Origin: Leuctra nigra
Taxonomy: Eukaryota; Arthropoda; Insecta; Plecoptera; Leuctridae
Length of the DNA stretch: 64,000 nt
NCBI GenBank assembly: GCA_934045905.1
Contig: OW203771.1
Location: 22,018,069-22,082,068, forward strand
Direction of reading: 5' to 3'
Below are positions 1 through 10,476 of this stretch, piece by piece. A program made the translations under genes and the position numbers. The first letter of the stretch is position 1; each line of letters opens with the position of its first letter. The notes under the pieces were generated by a model. That model saw only the letters and a list, made by a program, of their open reading frames with translations. It had not been told where the DNA came from and did no database searches.

Positions 1-140
1 TTTTTATCAAATATCCATTTATTTCCATTTATATGACAACAAAAGAATATTCCATGAATTTGGAATATAAACAAGCAGGCTTAGAAAGTGACACTTACGG
101 ACTCTTACTTCGAAAGCTATGATATTTTACATTTGTACTA

Positions 141-850
141 CACTGAAATGTATAGTGATATCAAAAAATGGGCCAAGTCAACACTTTAATATAAACATCA
201 AAAAATACTTGGCGCATACACTACTCCCAGGGAAAAAGCGGGTAAGTCACTAAAGTGAATTGTTCAGGAGAGCGGATAAAAAATATTTTGACTTAACTCA
301 TTCTGCACGGTAGGTATGTCTAACTGAGGAAAAGCAGGTATGTCATTGTCATGGCATAAATTCAAAGCTTAATATAATTGCACTATGAAATGTGTGCATT
401 GGAGAACTTTATTGGGTGTCCATAACGTTGCATTTAGCTCACATTTAATACCAAATTATTAAAAAATAAATTTATTCATGGAGTTACTTATTTAAAACTG
501 GGAAAAAGCAGATAAGTTGCAGACTTGTCTGCTTGTTCCCCGTAGACATCTGATTATTTTCAAATGTCTTGTTACGCGCAAAACCAATTTTCAGTAGGAA
601 TAAATTGTCTGATGAACCTGGTTTTACTCTAAATGAAAAATATGAGTTCACTTTATAGGAAAAGTGACTTAACTCATTTTGACCAAAAATTTACTTTCCC
701 GCTTATTCCCCGGGAGTAGACCTATAATAAGTTTTAGCAATAAATCAAATATACCAACCTATTTCTGTCATGTAATGCACTAAAAAAAACATGCTCTAAG
801 TATTTCTTGATTTTTAATGTAGGTAAAGTGTTAACTTGTCCCAATTTTGA
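141..850. mobile_element. Diverged foldback element, interrupted by a nested element
   Basis: The left arm (about 141-217) and right arm (about 740-850) are imperfect reverse complements of each other. They share the motifs GATATCAAAAAAT, CCAAGTCAA and ATACTTGGCGCA with the better preserved foldbacks at 29520-29900 and 39133-39534, so this is an older member of the same family. The centre is occupied by a separate inverted-repeat element (221-720). No coding capacity is seen. Confidence 0.55.
221..720. mobile_element. Nested inverted-repeat element (CTACTCCC...GGGAGTAG)
   Basis: It starts CTACTCCCAGGGAAAAAGCG and ends with the near reverse complement, CGCTTATTCCCCGGGAGTAG. Inside, short blocks resembling GGAAAAAGC(A/G)GGTAAGT recur about four times in both orientations, so the element seems built of repeated subunits. 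It sits inside the 141-850 foldback and is therefore the younger insertion. No clear target duplication and no open frame of interest. Confidence 0.55.
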
Positions 851-880
851 TAGATAAATTGTACATAGATTTTTAGTGCG

Positions 881-2045
881 TCGTCTAATTCGTTGAAAAA
901 TGAAAATGCTCTGTAGCTCACACTGTTTGAATTAAAATTGAATTTTTTCTTTAGGGTTATACATTTCAAGGAAATCCTCGGAGTTTTGAAGATTCAGAGT
1001 AATTTATGAACCAAACTTGACAAGTCACTCTTGTGGTAGAGTAAATGCTCAAGAGATTTAATCGATTTGGACCAGCAAATTCCTGGATTAATTAAAATAA
1101 AACAACAACAACAACAACAAAATCTTAAAGCCAGGATTTTACAATTCCCAATCCAATAAAACCCTTGATTATACTCAACTTACAGCTGAAGTAATTAACT
1201 TGTTTAGTTTCTGAAGGACACGTGTGAGTTCAAAGTTTGATTCCCTTGATGCTAAGTTTATTGAGCGAGAGTCACCAGATTTGACACTTTGACACTGTAT
1301 TTAAAGTGATACTAAATCCCCGACGGCTGCCACCTTATCGCGGTGTTGAGGTTTGTGTCGGCCAATGATCCACTGCAGCTAAGCCGGCGAGCATATGCTC
1401 ATGTGTAAGGGCTACAAGCCTGACAGGTCAGTGGTGCAAAGAGCATCCAGGGTCGACCCTACCCATGCCTTCCATTGAATTTACGATTCCCTCGGGCCGG
1501 CCTTCCCCCTCGAGACGGACTTGCCCCCGAAATGGGTCCCACCGGCCCAACCCCCCCCCCCTCCCCCCCCCCAGCCTCCAGGTCCGTCCCAATTTCGGCC
1601 TGACCTTTTTATCAGTTCTCGACTCCCCCGGGCCAGACCCATTAAGTTGACCCCTCCCAAAAACCTCCATTTATAATCAACAAAATTAAAAAAAAAATAG
1701 TGAGCGCAAAATGACCTAGTTAAAATCTTTATCTGCTTTAACAAGGAAATTTAGAATAACCCTCAAGGTATAGTTTTGAACAACATCCTGTGGGAACTGT
1801 TTGATGATCAACTTAAAATGTGTTTTTGACAATTTTCAGACAAATATGTCAAGACCTTCAAGAGTACTTGACTTTTACAGCTATATATTGTTTGCTTGTT
1901 TTTAAATATTTGCAAAGTTATTTAAAGAAATTCAAAGACAAAATTGTCACTCCTTTGATGCACGTTCCCTTCCTCTATTTTAGAGCCTTTATTGGAGCAC
2001 AACGTTCACACATAGTAATTCGCATGCAATACGAAGGCTCGCTTA
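881..2045. other. Stretch without a recognised gene; GC-rich block at 1320-1660
   Basis: Mostly AT-rich with a short (CAA)n run near 1100. The block at 1320-1660 is far more GC-rich and carries C homopolymers near 1555-1575. It is open in several frames only because of its composition. It is probably a degraded mobile element, but no termini were found. The small frames here have no recognisable domain. Confidence 0.4.
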
Positions 2046-2074
2046 TCAACGCGTTACACAGAGCGTTTTCATAG
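2046..2074 (+). mobile_element. Helitron-like 3' terminus (solo)
   Basis: Contains the AACGC...GCGTT inverted repeat (stem 5 bp, loop about 10 nt) followed by TTCATAG, a one-base variant of the TTCCTAG end shared by other copies in this window. Only the terminal part is recognisable. Confidence 0.4.
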
Positions 2075-2564
2075 TTTATAATCATTTTCTTATTGGTTTG
2101 TTGCACCATTAGTACTAACATAAACATGCATCAGAAAGGAGATGGGCAAGGAAGAGGACATCCTCTTTCTAAGATATTTTAAATAATTAATATAATATTT
2201 ATATTTATTTTATTTATTTATTTATAATATTTTTTATTTTTTATTTATTTATTTTCAGACTGGTAATTTTTTACACTTCCGGTGGCTGAGACAGTAAACA
2301 TAGTACAGAGCATTTCCTTAATTCAAATTCAAATGTAATAATTTAAAGTTAAATAACGTGATATTGAGAGGATGATGAATGAATGAATGAAAGTGATCGA
2401 TAGAATGTACATAATTATTATTATTAATTAAGGGCCGGTATTACCAAAGTTAATCTGAGCCGGATTAACTAAATATTGGACTAAATTGGCAGTACAGCCA
2501 ATCAGATACCTCAAAATATTTGAAACAGTTGAATTTAATCAAAAAGTTAGTTGATCCAGCACTT

Positions 2565-2690
2565 TCCATAATAACTTTCCACATAATACCCTACGGGAAG
2601 AGGACTTTAGTTCTCAAGGCTCAATGAATTTTTTAATCTGAATGAAAATAAAACAAAAACTAAACTGAAACTGAATAGAATGAAAAATAG
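2565..2690 (+). mobile_element. 5'-truncated LINE 3' end
   Basis: Carries the ATACCCT / AGAGGACTTTAGTTCTCAA block and an A-rich tail with AAACTGAAACTGAA. The same block ends the LINE at 20.4-20.6 kb and the fragment at 32430-32531. It is interpreted as a dead-on-arrival insertion consisting only of 3' UTR. Confidence 0.5.
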
Positions 2691-2719
2691 AACAATTAAA
2701 GTCAAATCAAGGATTGAAC

Positions 2720-3044
2720 TTGCAATGGTTGAAGGGTTGCATGGTGATCAAGACCAACATATCTAACACTTTACACACTTTAAGCCCAATCTGTCAAGTA
2801 ATTACAGACTTATTGGCATGTTATGAGTTTGAAATTCGTACTTAGAAAAGTTTGATCGAAATTTATCAAGTTCATGGCTACATTGATCTCTTATTCAATT
2901 GTTTCAGTTTATATATTGGAAAGTTGCAATGAAAATCAGTGATGATGTTGTAGATATTTGTTTATTGAGTGGATCGTGTTCGGTTGGAGTTGTTGCGCGT
3001 ATCCGTGCTCGCTCTTCAACGCGTTACACTAAGCGTTTTCCTAG
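2720..3044 (+). mobile_element. 3' part of a Helitron-like element
   Basis: The body (TGCATGGTGATCAAGACCAA, then a block with TTGCAATGAAAATCAGT) matches 44335-44822. It ends with TCAACGCGTTACACT, the second hairpin arm and TTCCTAG, followed by a T. The AACGC/GCGTT hairpin a few bases before a terminal CTAG is what is expected of a Helitron 3' end. There is no coding capacity, so any mobility would need helicase supplied elsewhere. Confidence 0.45.
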
Positions 3045-3118
3045 TAAAGGGGATAAACTCATTGTTTGATTTCATGTAAAATTGGAATCTGTTCTTTGAT
3101 CGTGTTTAGTTGGACTCA

Positions 3119-3147
3119 TCAACGCGTTACACAGAGCGTATTCCTAG
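3119..3147 (+). mobile_element. Helitron-like 3' terminus (second, 75 bp downstream)
   Basis: Another copy of the AACGC...GCGT hairpin ending TTCCTAG. Together with the end at 3016-3044 it forms a tandem pair of 3' termini, a known by-product of Helitron read-through or of insertion of one copy beside another. Confidence 0.4.
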
Positions 3148-3179
3148 CATAGGTACTATAGCGTTTAATACCAGGTACC

Positions 3180-3376
3180 TACACTTGGTCAAAGTAAAAA
3201 CGGTATTTGAAAGACATCGATTGGTTGAGAGTTGATAGCATCATAAGATAAAGCGCGTCATCTAATTCTAATAGCTCTGATTTAATTGATAATGACAATT
3301 AGGTGTTGATTGTCAAAAACCTGTCAAGCAGCCAATCCGTTTCGTTCAAAGACCATTTTTATTTTGGCCAAATGTA
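3180..3376. mobile_element. MITE, TACACT family, copy 1 (diverged)
   Basis: Begins TACACTTGGTCAAAGTAAAA and ends with the approximate reverse complement (TTTTGGCCAAATGTA). The internal blocks AGCTCTGATTTAATTGATAAT and CAGCCAATCCGTTTCGTTCAA match the other copies at 9.2, 43.6, 47.1, 58.6 and 62.0 kb. The outermost TA may be the target dinucleotide. Confidence 0.6.
3358..3363 (-). terminator. Candidate polyadenylation signal AATAAA for the chitin-binding gene
   Basis: TTTATT on the plus strand reads AATAAA on the minus strand, about 100 bases past the stop codon of the chitin-binding gene. It lies in the terminal repeat of a MITE. Position and orientation fit, but the motif is common in AT-rich DNA. 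Confidence 0.35.
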
Positions 3377-3460
3377 ACGTTCAGTGTCACACTGGCATTA
3401 GTTTGCTTCGCCAATCCCTCGTATGTTAAAAAAATCATCACTTCTCAAAAAAACGATTAG

Positions 3461-5416
3461 TTAATAGAGTTTTCTTGATTTTGGCAGTTTCAATTTGCGT
3501 GCCTTAAGATAGAAGAACCCACCGATGCTTCCACCAATCACAACCCCTGCTGCTGCCACAACGCCTACGACAATAGCCGTCGTGTAGTCGTCAGGTTCAG
3601 GTCTTTTTGTTGTAGTGGTAGTAGTTGTTGTTGTTTCAGTATTCGTTGTTTTTTCAGTAGTGGGGGTCGTTTCAGTAGTGCTGGACGATTCAGTAGTGGG
3701 GGTAGTTTCAGTAGTAGGGGTCGTTTTAGAAGTGCTGGATGATTCAGTAGTGGGGGTCGTTTCAGTAATGGGGGTAGTTTCAGTAGTGCTGGATGATTCA
3801 GTATTGGGGTTCGTTTCAGTAGTGCTGGATGATTCAGTAGTGGGGTTCGTTTCAGTTGTGGGGGATGTTTCAGTAGTGCTGGAGGATTCAGTAGTGGGGG
3901 TCGTTTCAGTAGTGGGGTTCGTTTCAGTTGTAGGGGTCGTTTCAGTAGTGCTTGATGTTTCAGTAGTGCTTGATGTTTCAGTAGTGCTGGATGTTTCAGT
4001 AGTGCTTGATGTTTCAGTAGTGCTTGATGTTTCAGTAGTGCTGGATGTTTCAGTAGTGCTAGATGTTTCAGTAGTGCTGGTTGTTTCAGTAGTAGGGGTC
4101 GTTTCAGTAGTGCTTGATGTTTCAGTAGTGCTGGATGTTTCAGTAGTGCTGGTTGTTTCAGTAGTGCTGGTTGTTTCAGTAGTGCTTGATGTTTCAGTAG
4201 TGCTTGATGTTTCAGTAGTGCTGGATGTCTCAGTAGTGCTGGATGTTTCAGTAGTGCTGGATGTTTCAGTAGTTGTAATTGGTTCAGTGGTGGATGAAGT
4301 GGTTGTCGATGGTGGTACATACGCATCCGTGCAATTATCATCACCGTCATTGAACGCTGTTCCTTCTGGACACTGGTACAAGGTTGGATACAAGATACCG
4401 GCATCATTTGTGCATCTGTAGTAATAGCTCGGGTTTCCCTGTAGAGCACCAGACTGTGGTATGACCACGCATTCTGGAACAGGAGTTCCAAGACATATCA
4501 GATCGTCTGAAGGAAGGTCACATTGGCCAGATGCGATGTTGTAGGCTGAGTCACCGCAGTCGTGTACTTCCGAGTAGCTGTCGACTGCCGAGCAAGTGTG
4601 GTAGATGGAACAGAAGTACGGGTCAGGGTAGACACCTTCTTGAGCGCAGTACAACGGAGCTCCTTCGCAACGAGGTGATACGGAGCAAACTGGATCGGCT
4701 GACGGGGCGTGATGACAGAAAGGCACCGACGCATGGCAAGGGTACAATTCACTGTTACTTGGGCATGTTCTGACAGAAAGGCAATCCACTGAGCATACTA
4801 ATGGGGAACTAGAACCCTCACATTTGGATGGTTCGATGCAATTATCAAGGGTTTCATTGAAGAAGAATCCATCTGGACACTTTAACAAATCTGGATAAAA
4901 GATCCCTGCATCTTCACTGCATCTGTAATAATATTGCGTGTTTTCCGAAAGAACTCCGTACTTGTCGATGCCCGTACATTCTGGCACAGGACTTTGCGTA
5001 CATATTAAACTGTCCATAGAAACATCGCATTGACTATTGGCGATGTTGTAACCAAAGTCAGTGCAATAGGACACTTCCGAGTAGCTTTCCCCCGAGCAAG
5101 TGTGGTAGATGTCGCAGAAGTACGGGTCAGGGAAAACACCGATATCGGAGCATTTTAAAGGAGCTCCGTAGCATCGGGCAGAAATCGAGCATCTAGCTTC
5201 CTTGCCGGGTGGGTGATGGCAATAGGGTTTGCTGGGAATGCAGGTTTCGATAAGACCATATGTCGGGCAGATATGTGCCGTGTTGCAATTGTCAGAGCAT
5301 ATCACTTCCGATGCGTCTGTGCATACTTCTTTGTTGGAAGCGCTTTCAGTACTCAGGTTGGAGTAGATGTAAAGTTGTTTTGCGTGAACTCCCGTTGCTG
5401 ATGTGGTCACAAAAAC
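3461..5416 (-). CDS. Mucin-like, membrane-anchored chitin-binding (peritrophin-A) protein, 3' exon
   Basis: About 651 residues in one exon. Two tandem copies of a unit of about 165 residues (roughly 30-196 and 205-360) each hold a small Cys-rich stretch and two CBM14/peritrophin-A-like modules, recognisable by aromatic-rich spacing such as YPDPYFC-IYHTC and YYYRC...CP-G. Then come about 38 six-residue Thr/Ser/Glu repeats (TTETSS type; likely O-glycosylated), a Gly/Ala/Val transmembrane helix (about 610-634) and a short basic tail. CBM14 domains bind chitin, so a cuticle, gut-lining or cell-surface role is inferred. There is no ATG at the 5' edge: the first in-frame candidate, at 5410, is GTG. 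On the minus strand the exon begins directly after a pyrimidine-rich AG at 5418-5417, and its first residues (VFVTTSATGVHA) look like the end of a signal peptide. The start codon is therefore in an unlocated upstream exon. Confidence 0.8.
   Translation of the reverse strand, partial: VFVTTSATGVHAKQLYIYSNLSTESASNKEVCTDASEVICSDNCNTAHICPTYGLIETCIPSKPYCHHPPGKEARCSISARCYGAPLKCSDIGVFPDPYFCDIYHTCSGESYSEVSYCTDFGYNIANSQCDVSMDSLICTQSPVPECTGIDKYGVLSENTQYYYRCSEDAGIFYPDLLKCPDGFFFNETLDNCIEPSKCEGSSSPLVCSVDCLSVRTCPSNSELYPCHASVPFCHHAPSADPVCSVSPRCEGAPLYCAQEGVYPDPYFCSIYHTCSAVDSYSEVHDCGDSAYNIASGQCDLPSDDLICLGTPVPECVVIPQSGALQGNPSYYYRCTNDAGILYPTLYQCPEGTAFNDGDDNCTDAYVPPSTTTSSTTEPITTTETSSTTETSSTTETSSTTETSSTTETSSTTETTSTTETTSTTETSSTTETSSTTETTPTTETTSTTETSSTTETSSTTETSSTTETSSTTETSSTTETSSTTETSSTTETTPTTETNPTTETTPTTESSSTTETSPTTETNPTTESSSTTETNPNTESSSTTETTPITETTPTTESSSTSKTTPTTETTPTTESSSTTETTPTTEKTTNTETTTTTTTTTKRPEPDDYTTAIVVGVVAAAGVVIGGSIGGFFYLKARKLKLPKSRKLY
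3656..4290 (-). repeat. 18-bp coding minisatellite (Thr-Thr-Glu-Thr-Ser-Ser units)
   Basis: About 35 tandem 18-bp units encode the mucin stalk of the chitin-binding protein. The unit length is a multiple of three, so copy changes keep the frame. The 3460-3960 side is more diverged (TTETNP, TTESSS) than the 3960-4280 side, which suggests recent expansion of the latter. Long open frames on the opposite strand (3615-4421) and in another minus frame are by-products of the repeat. Confidence 0.85.
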
Positions 5417-6493
5417 CTAAAATTAAAAACAAAAATATATAAATAAATCAAAAGATACACAGTGACCAGCAACCGGTCTGCGGATTGAACTTTTCTTTGA
5501 AAAAAAAACAGTATTTTGCAAATCCTTTAGCTTAGTAGCTCAACCTAATATAAGGCTTGGAATAACAAACAAACAATGAATAGGTAATCGTGCGCACGAA
5601 GGTAAAGTAGGGACGGCAAAATAAAATGACTATTTTCCAATCCACAGATCGCCTGCTCGTAACTTTAGTCCAGTTGTTGTGCTATGATAATGCAATGTGT
5701 AACTTGATGGTCGAGTAACTCCTCGAACCGAAATACCGAAAGATAAAGAATATTGAAAACGCAAAGTTAAACTAAGCGGAATAAGATAGATGTTATATTA
5801 TTTATTTTCGTTTTAACTTGGAAATAGCCATATGCTCTGGAACAATAGCATGACAAGATCATGAGCGGTGCTTTTGGTACTTTTTACAGCCGTTTTCAAT
5901 TTCCAAATGAAATATGTATGTATGGAAGTACAAAAAAAAAATGTAATAAGATCTTGACCGATTTCGGGTTGCAAATTTGTATAAGGTACATATTTTTGGT
6001 CTTGATTACTTCGCAAAATTTGAGAGCGAATTGAACATTTTGGTTTTCAACCAATCTATCAGACAGTTTGGACTTTTGAGCAAAAAGCATAAAAAGAAAT
6101 TGATAGTGACAGTTAAGGTGTTACAAGCGCTGCGAGCGAGTTGGAAAGCGACAAAGAAGGATTTCTTCCGATACAGCGTCCTATCTGCGTCTCACTTCTA
6201 CCCCCTCCGTATACTCTTCTCTGATTGGTCGACACTTCGTGAATGCTCGACCCAGCTCGGGAATGTTCGTAACTTTATCGTCATTGTGTTTTTGATCTCG
6301 GAGAGTGAACGTCGAGCTCCGCTTTGTAGACGCTCTCCTTGCCGCCAGGCTACTATTTCTGTCTCTCTCACTCACGATAACAGCTAGCGCGGCGTCTTTT
6401 GACTTCCTCTCGAGAGCTCTTGTTTATAAACAAGGTTCAATTTCAACACTGCGAGTTCTAAAAGCCCTGTAAATACGATATGATTGCCGAGCA
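5417..6493. other. Upstream region or intron of the chitin-binding gene
   Basis: Should contain at least part of the intron leading to the signal-peptide exon. I could not identify that exon. The part at 6120-6440 is less AT-rich than its surroundings and has no clear repeat match in the window, so it could hold regulatory or 5' exon sequence. Short frames here show no domain. Confidence 0.3.
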
Positions 6494-6501
6494 AAGATTT
6501 G

Positions 6502-6976
6502 CAAGGACGGTGCCCGGAATATTTTATGTGTGGGCAGTGAGCAGCGGACAATTATTTGGGGTGGGCACATTATTTAGTAAATACCTAGTTTTTTTTAAAG
6601 AAAGTCATGCCCCACAGGACGATTTTCGAATTTTTAAATCACTAATCGAGTTTGGGACGCTGAAAATACTACTTTTGGCGTAAAATATGACTGGAATATC
6701 ACAAAAAATAAGAATAGGGGTGGATTGTAATGTTACCAAATAAAGGCGTGATTTATATAGGTACCTACATACAGCCTACAACTTGATGCGGTGTAATTTT
6801 AGAGAATTATTCTATCTGTGTTATTTGATCAATTATTTCATTAAATTATACCAAAAAATTCAAATTCAAAGACAAATAAAAGTATCTTTGATTATTTTTG
6901 GGTGGGCAGAGGGTGGACAGTAGATCATTTTGAGTGGGCGCGCGCCCACCTGCGCCCACCCCTGGCGCCGTCCCTG
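6502..6976. mobile_element. hAT-type MITE with perfect 8-bp target duplication
   Basis: Terminal inverted repeats CAAGGACGGTGCCCGG and CCTGGCGCCGTCCCTG are bounded by identical octamers AAGATTTG at 6494-6501 and 6977-6984. The 8-bp duplication and CA(A/G)GG-type ends are hallmarks of the hAT superfamily. Near the right end is the palindrome GTGGGCGCGCGCCCAC. No transposase is encoded. Confidence 0.85.
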
Positions 6977-6984
6977 AAGATTTG

Positions 6985-7180
6985 ATTACAATTTATCAAT
7001 GCTTCCGTGATTGGAAGAAAGATCCGAATTCCAAGGAAAGTGCTGTAAACAAACTCTACGGTACATTGTAATACATTCCATCGATCTGGTTTCTTGTTCT
7101 TGTGTGTGTTGAACCCCAATCAATCAATTATAAAAACGAATTATCATTGATATTTGAGACAGAAACCGCCGTAAAGTTAT
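6985..7180. other. Short unassigned stretch between two hAT MITEs
   Basis: About 200 bases of ordinary AT-rich sequence between two insertions. Nothing recognisable. Confidence 0.3.
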
Positions 7181-7188
7181 AGTGAAAG

Positions 7189-7653
7189 CAGTGTTCGAAT
7201 TGGGAAATGTGTTATGGGGGGATGGTGTATCGTGGGTAAAACGATACAGTCAGTTAGGGGGGGGGGGGGGGGGGGGGGGGCTGGACCCCAAGTTTTCACC
7301 GCTGGGCGTTTTTTGGATTTTTGGATTTTGGAGGCTGCAAGATAATGTAATTGCAAGGCGGAAATGGTAAAAGTAAATAATTACCAATTGTACCATGCCA
7401 ATTGTTACAAGTTCAAAGTTCAATAAATAATTAAAAGTAACCTGTCAATACTCTAACTGAATCTAATCTATTTACAGAAGGCTGTGCCTAGTAATATGAA
7501 TTCTGGCGCCAACACACGTAGAAGTCAATTATGTTTAATGGGGGGATGGTTTTATCCCTAAATTCATTATGGGGGGATGGTCATGCCCATAAATTCGTTA
7601 TGGGGGGATGCCATCCCCCCGCATCCCCCCCCCCCCCCCCAATTCGAACACTG
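7189..7653. mobile_element. hAT-type MITE with perfect 8-bp target duplication and poly-G/poly-C
   Basis: Ends are CAGTGTTCGAATTGGG and its exact reverse complement. Identical octamers AGTGAAAG flank it at 7181-7188 and 7654-7661. It contains a G homopolymer of about 22 at 7258 and a C homopolymer near 7625, plus repeats of GTTATGGGGGGATGG. Non-coding. Confidence 0.9.
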
Positions 7654-7661
7654 AGTGAAAG

Positions 7662-9076
7662 TATAAAAGTACCTAATGAATGAACCCAATTGTAATTTCG
7701 TGGCAGTAGGCATCCAAAATCTAATGTAGGTAGCATAAGCATTGGAATATAAAAAAAATCACGTACTTGACGTGTTGTGTTCATTGTTCGGATAGGATGA
7801 TATCCCAACATACCATTTGATGAGATTGATGTAGATTTAAATTTTATTTTAAAAATAATAGCTTCATTATCTCAATAATAAAGTACCGCAATTCTATTTA
7901 AAAACGACCAAATCTCAAAAAAATCGTTGCGGCATGATTTTAGAAAACTTAAACATTTTACATGTTATAACTTGATACTAGTAGAGCTCAAATTAATTTC
8001 TTTCACAATTTTTAAAAACGCCCGTATCAAGATACACGACCTTGAACATTGGCCTGAGTGGTAAAAATGGCTGGTCTAAGTTATTGCAAAAGTCGCTGTT
8101 ATTTCCAAATGAATCAAGATAACGGGTTCCAGTAAACGTAGTTCTCTTCAAAACATCCCCATATATCATTTTGGTTATCATAATGTTCGTCGTACACCAT
8201 TTGCTTGACCTTCAAATTAGGGGTTGAATATTGAGTATTTGTTTCTAATTTGCACTGATTTTGACGCTCGATATACCTACTATACTGAAGGGTTTAAAAA
8301 ATATAGGCCAATTATTTTTGTGTTTTTGTGTTTCTTCTAGGTATATATGGCATATAGATGTTTACCTTAGTTTGTTTGGTTATTTTTATGCCTTCAAACA
8401 TAAAAAAACTTGGAAAATGCAATATGGTCAAATTGGTATTTTTCAACCCCATGTTTCCCCAAGAGATGACAGTGCCAAAAAATAGGGTTTGTGAGCGATT
8501 AGTGACTCGTATATTGATATTCATTCCCTGAAAGTTTCGTTTCGTATTTCCACTTTATGTAGAAATGCCAAGCATTTTAGTGTTGCGTTTAAAATAAAAA
8601 TTAATGCTATAATTGCAAAATTAAAATTGGAACAATTGAACACAATTTTCTCGATATGGCCAGGAAGACAAAATTGTGTGTTTATGATCTCTATTGGTGA
8701 CTCATATTCAATCCCTACGAGTTTCGTTTTGTATTTCGGCTGTATCTAGAAATTGCAAGATGTAAAAAATGTGACTATTTTTAAATAGAGATAGATTATT
8801 TGCACATGTTGATATTGGTACTTCCAAACCCAATGTATTCTGACGTAGACATATAACAAACTATATTTATTACTAATATATTGATTTTAAATCCCTGTTG
8901 ATTCCTCGTATTTCTAGCAATTATTTTTGTAATTAGTACCTACAATTAGTTTTACACACGCAGTGATTTGAAGCTTGTAGGGGAGCTACGATTTAAATTC
9001 CAAGTATATACTATCTCTGCTTACTTTATCGGACTATCCACAATATTGATCAGTGATGAATTCGATGGCTGGCTTG
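7662..9076. other. Intergenic stretch with a loosely periodic repeat at 8.5-8.95 kb
   Basis: No gene is recognisable. A motif resembling ATTCA(A/T)TCCCTGAAAGTTTCGTTTCGTATTTC occurs near 8518 and 8707, with a weaker version near 8885, a spacing of about 180-190 bp. This suggests an old tandem repeat. Confidence 0.35.
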
Positions 9077-9105
9077 TCAACGCGTTGCACAGAGCGTTTT
9101 CCTAG
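9077..9105 (+). mobile_element. Helitron-like 3' terminus
   Basis: AACGC...GCGTT hairpin ending TTTTCCTAG followed by T, as in the copies at 3016-3044 and 55790-55818. The body upstream is too diverged to delimit. Confidence 0.4.
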
Positions 9106-9228
9106 TAAAATGCCATTACTATAGAATTTAAAAACAATCAATGTGTATAAATATTACCTCTGCCTAAGCATAATAACTGTATTAATTTGTAATTTGAAAG
9201 TTACGAGTAAGGTATAATTAATTACATG

Positions 9229-9426
9229 TACACTCAACAAATGATAAAACGGTATTTTGAAAAAAAAGTGATGGCATCATCCGATGAAGTCTATGCTAAT
9301 TCGTCTTCTACCTCTCTAGTAGGTGAGCTCCGATTCCTTTGATAATAACAAGGATTGTTTTTCAAGGAACCTGATGAGCAGCCAATCAGTTTCGTTCAAA
9401 TACAGTTTTTTGATTTGTTGGGTGTA
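9229..9426. mobile_element. MITE, TACACT family, copy 2
   Basis: Begins TACACTCAACAAATGATAAA and ends TTTGTTGGGTGTA. The diagnostic internal blocks GGCATCATCCGATGAAGTCT and GATAATAACAAGGATTG are present. About 198 bp with imperfect 30-bp terminal inverted repeats; TA at each outer edge. Confidence 0.75.
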
Positions 9427-9953
9427 CACTTGTTTAACCAATCTCATTTTGGTACATCGTCGGTTATTCACAACAAAATAATTTTGAAATGTGACTGAAT
9501 GACACTATGTTCAAGCTATTTTAGAAGCATGAATTCACGTCATGTTCATAAGAATATTTTATTTTAAAATAAAATAACAATAACTGCGTTTTGCAGAAAA
9601 CACCTCCGAAAACTCTCAGTATCTAGTCGGGCGTCAGCTCGACGCTGCCAAGCACTGTGTCAATACGAGGTCTACTTTTAATATAGCAATACATCACACT
9701 TTATAATTGAGCATGCGAAGCGTGCGACTCCTCTTGACTTTTTTTGCAAGGACCTCTGCTATTATTTCACGTTGTTGACGACACGACATACAGGTCACAC
9801 CTTTTCCCCGATCAAGCTAAAAATCACAATTTTGCTAAATGACGAAAATGTCGTAAAACGTGATTAAGTTCTGTTATATTGCCTAGCAAAGTGGCGTAGA
9901 TTTAGCCCCCCCCCCCCCCTAGCAGGATATTTTTATGGTCTCCCTTAAGTGGG
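9427..9953. other. Stretch without a recognised gene
   Basis: AT-rich intergenic sequence with one C homopolymer (about 9906-9919). The segment 9710-9850 has the 'ACACCTTTTCCCCGATCAAGCTAAAAATC' style of text seen in the Helitron-like bodies, but no end is identifiable. Confidence 0.3.
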
Positions 9954-10476
9954 TATCACACTGAGTTGCAAACCTTGGTTGGAACTGTCGTATGGAAACT
10001 TTTGTTGCAAAAGGAGGCAACCGCCTATCACACGCAACTGTTTGGGTTGATGTTGGTTGGTTCACAATTGACACTCATGAGTTGCGCAGAAAGCAGTTGC
10101 CATAGTAACCAAAATAAAAGTATAGAGAATAACAAAATCTGACAGCGGCAATCCAAATCTCATATTTAGAGTGATTACTTGTCAAAGAAAGATATTTAAG
10201 TAAGTACAAGTTAATAATAATACGCACTATTTATCCATACACATGTTCAAGTTAAATATTCATCTGATTAATATGATTTATAGCTAATATTTATAGCATC
10301 CTATTGGTAAGTTCAAGTCACGTGGTACCACAACAAATTGTTGGAACCGGAAAAATAGAGACTTCTCTATTTTTCAACCCAACCCGTGGGTTGACCAAAT
10401 TCAGTCTCTGCACATGCGCGGCCAACCATATTTTCCAACCGCCGGTTCCATACACGGGTTGCAACTCAGTGTGATA
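9954..10476. mobile_element. Inverted-repeat element (TATCACACTGAGTTGCAA)
   Basis: The left end TATCACACTGAGTTGCAA is matched by TTGCAACTCAGTGTGATA at the right, an 18-bp perfect terminal inverted repeat, with additional internal similarity (AACC...GGTT, GGTTGG). About 523 bp, non-coding. GGG flanks both ends and could be a 3-bp duplication, but this is weak. Confidence 0.65.

Noticed and set aside
1428..1744. Gly/Pro-rich frames on both strands
   Set aside because: Composition effect of a GC-rich block with C runs; no domain.
3615..4421. 268-codon plus-strand frame (VVLDVS repeats) and 308-codon alternative minus frame
   Set aside because: Both are shadows of the 18-bp coding minisatellite of the chitin-binding gene. 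The chosen frame has the Cys-rich modules and transmembrane helix.
5410..5410. GTG as the start codon of the chitin-binding protein
   Set aside because: Nuclear genes rarely start at GTG, and a splice acceptor lies seven bases upstream in the right phase. A missing first exon explains the 5' edge better.
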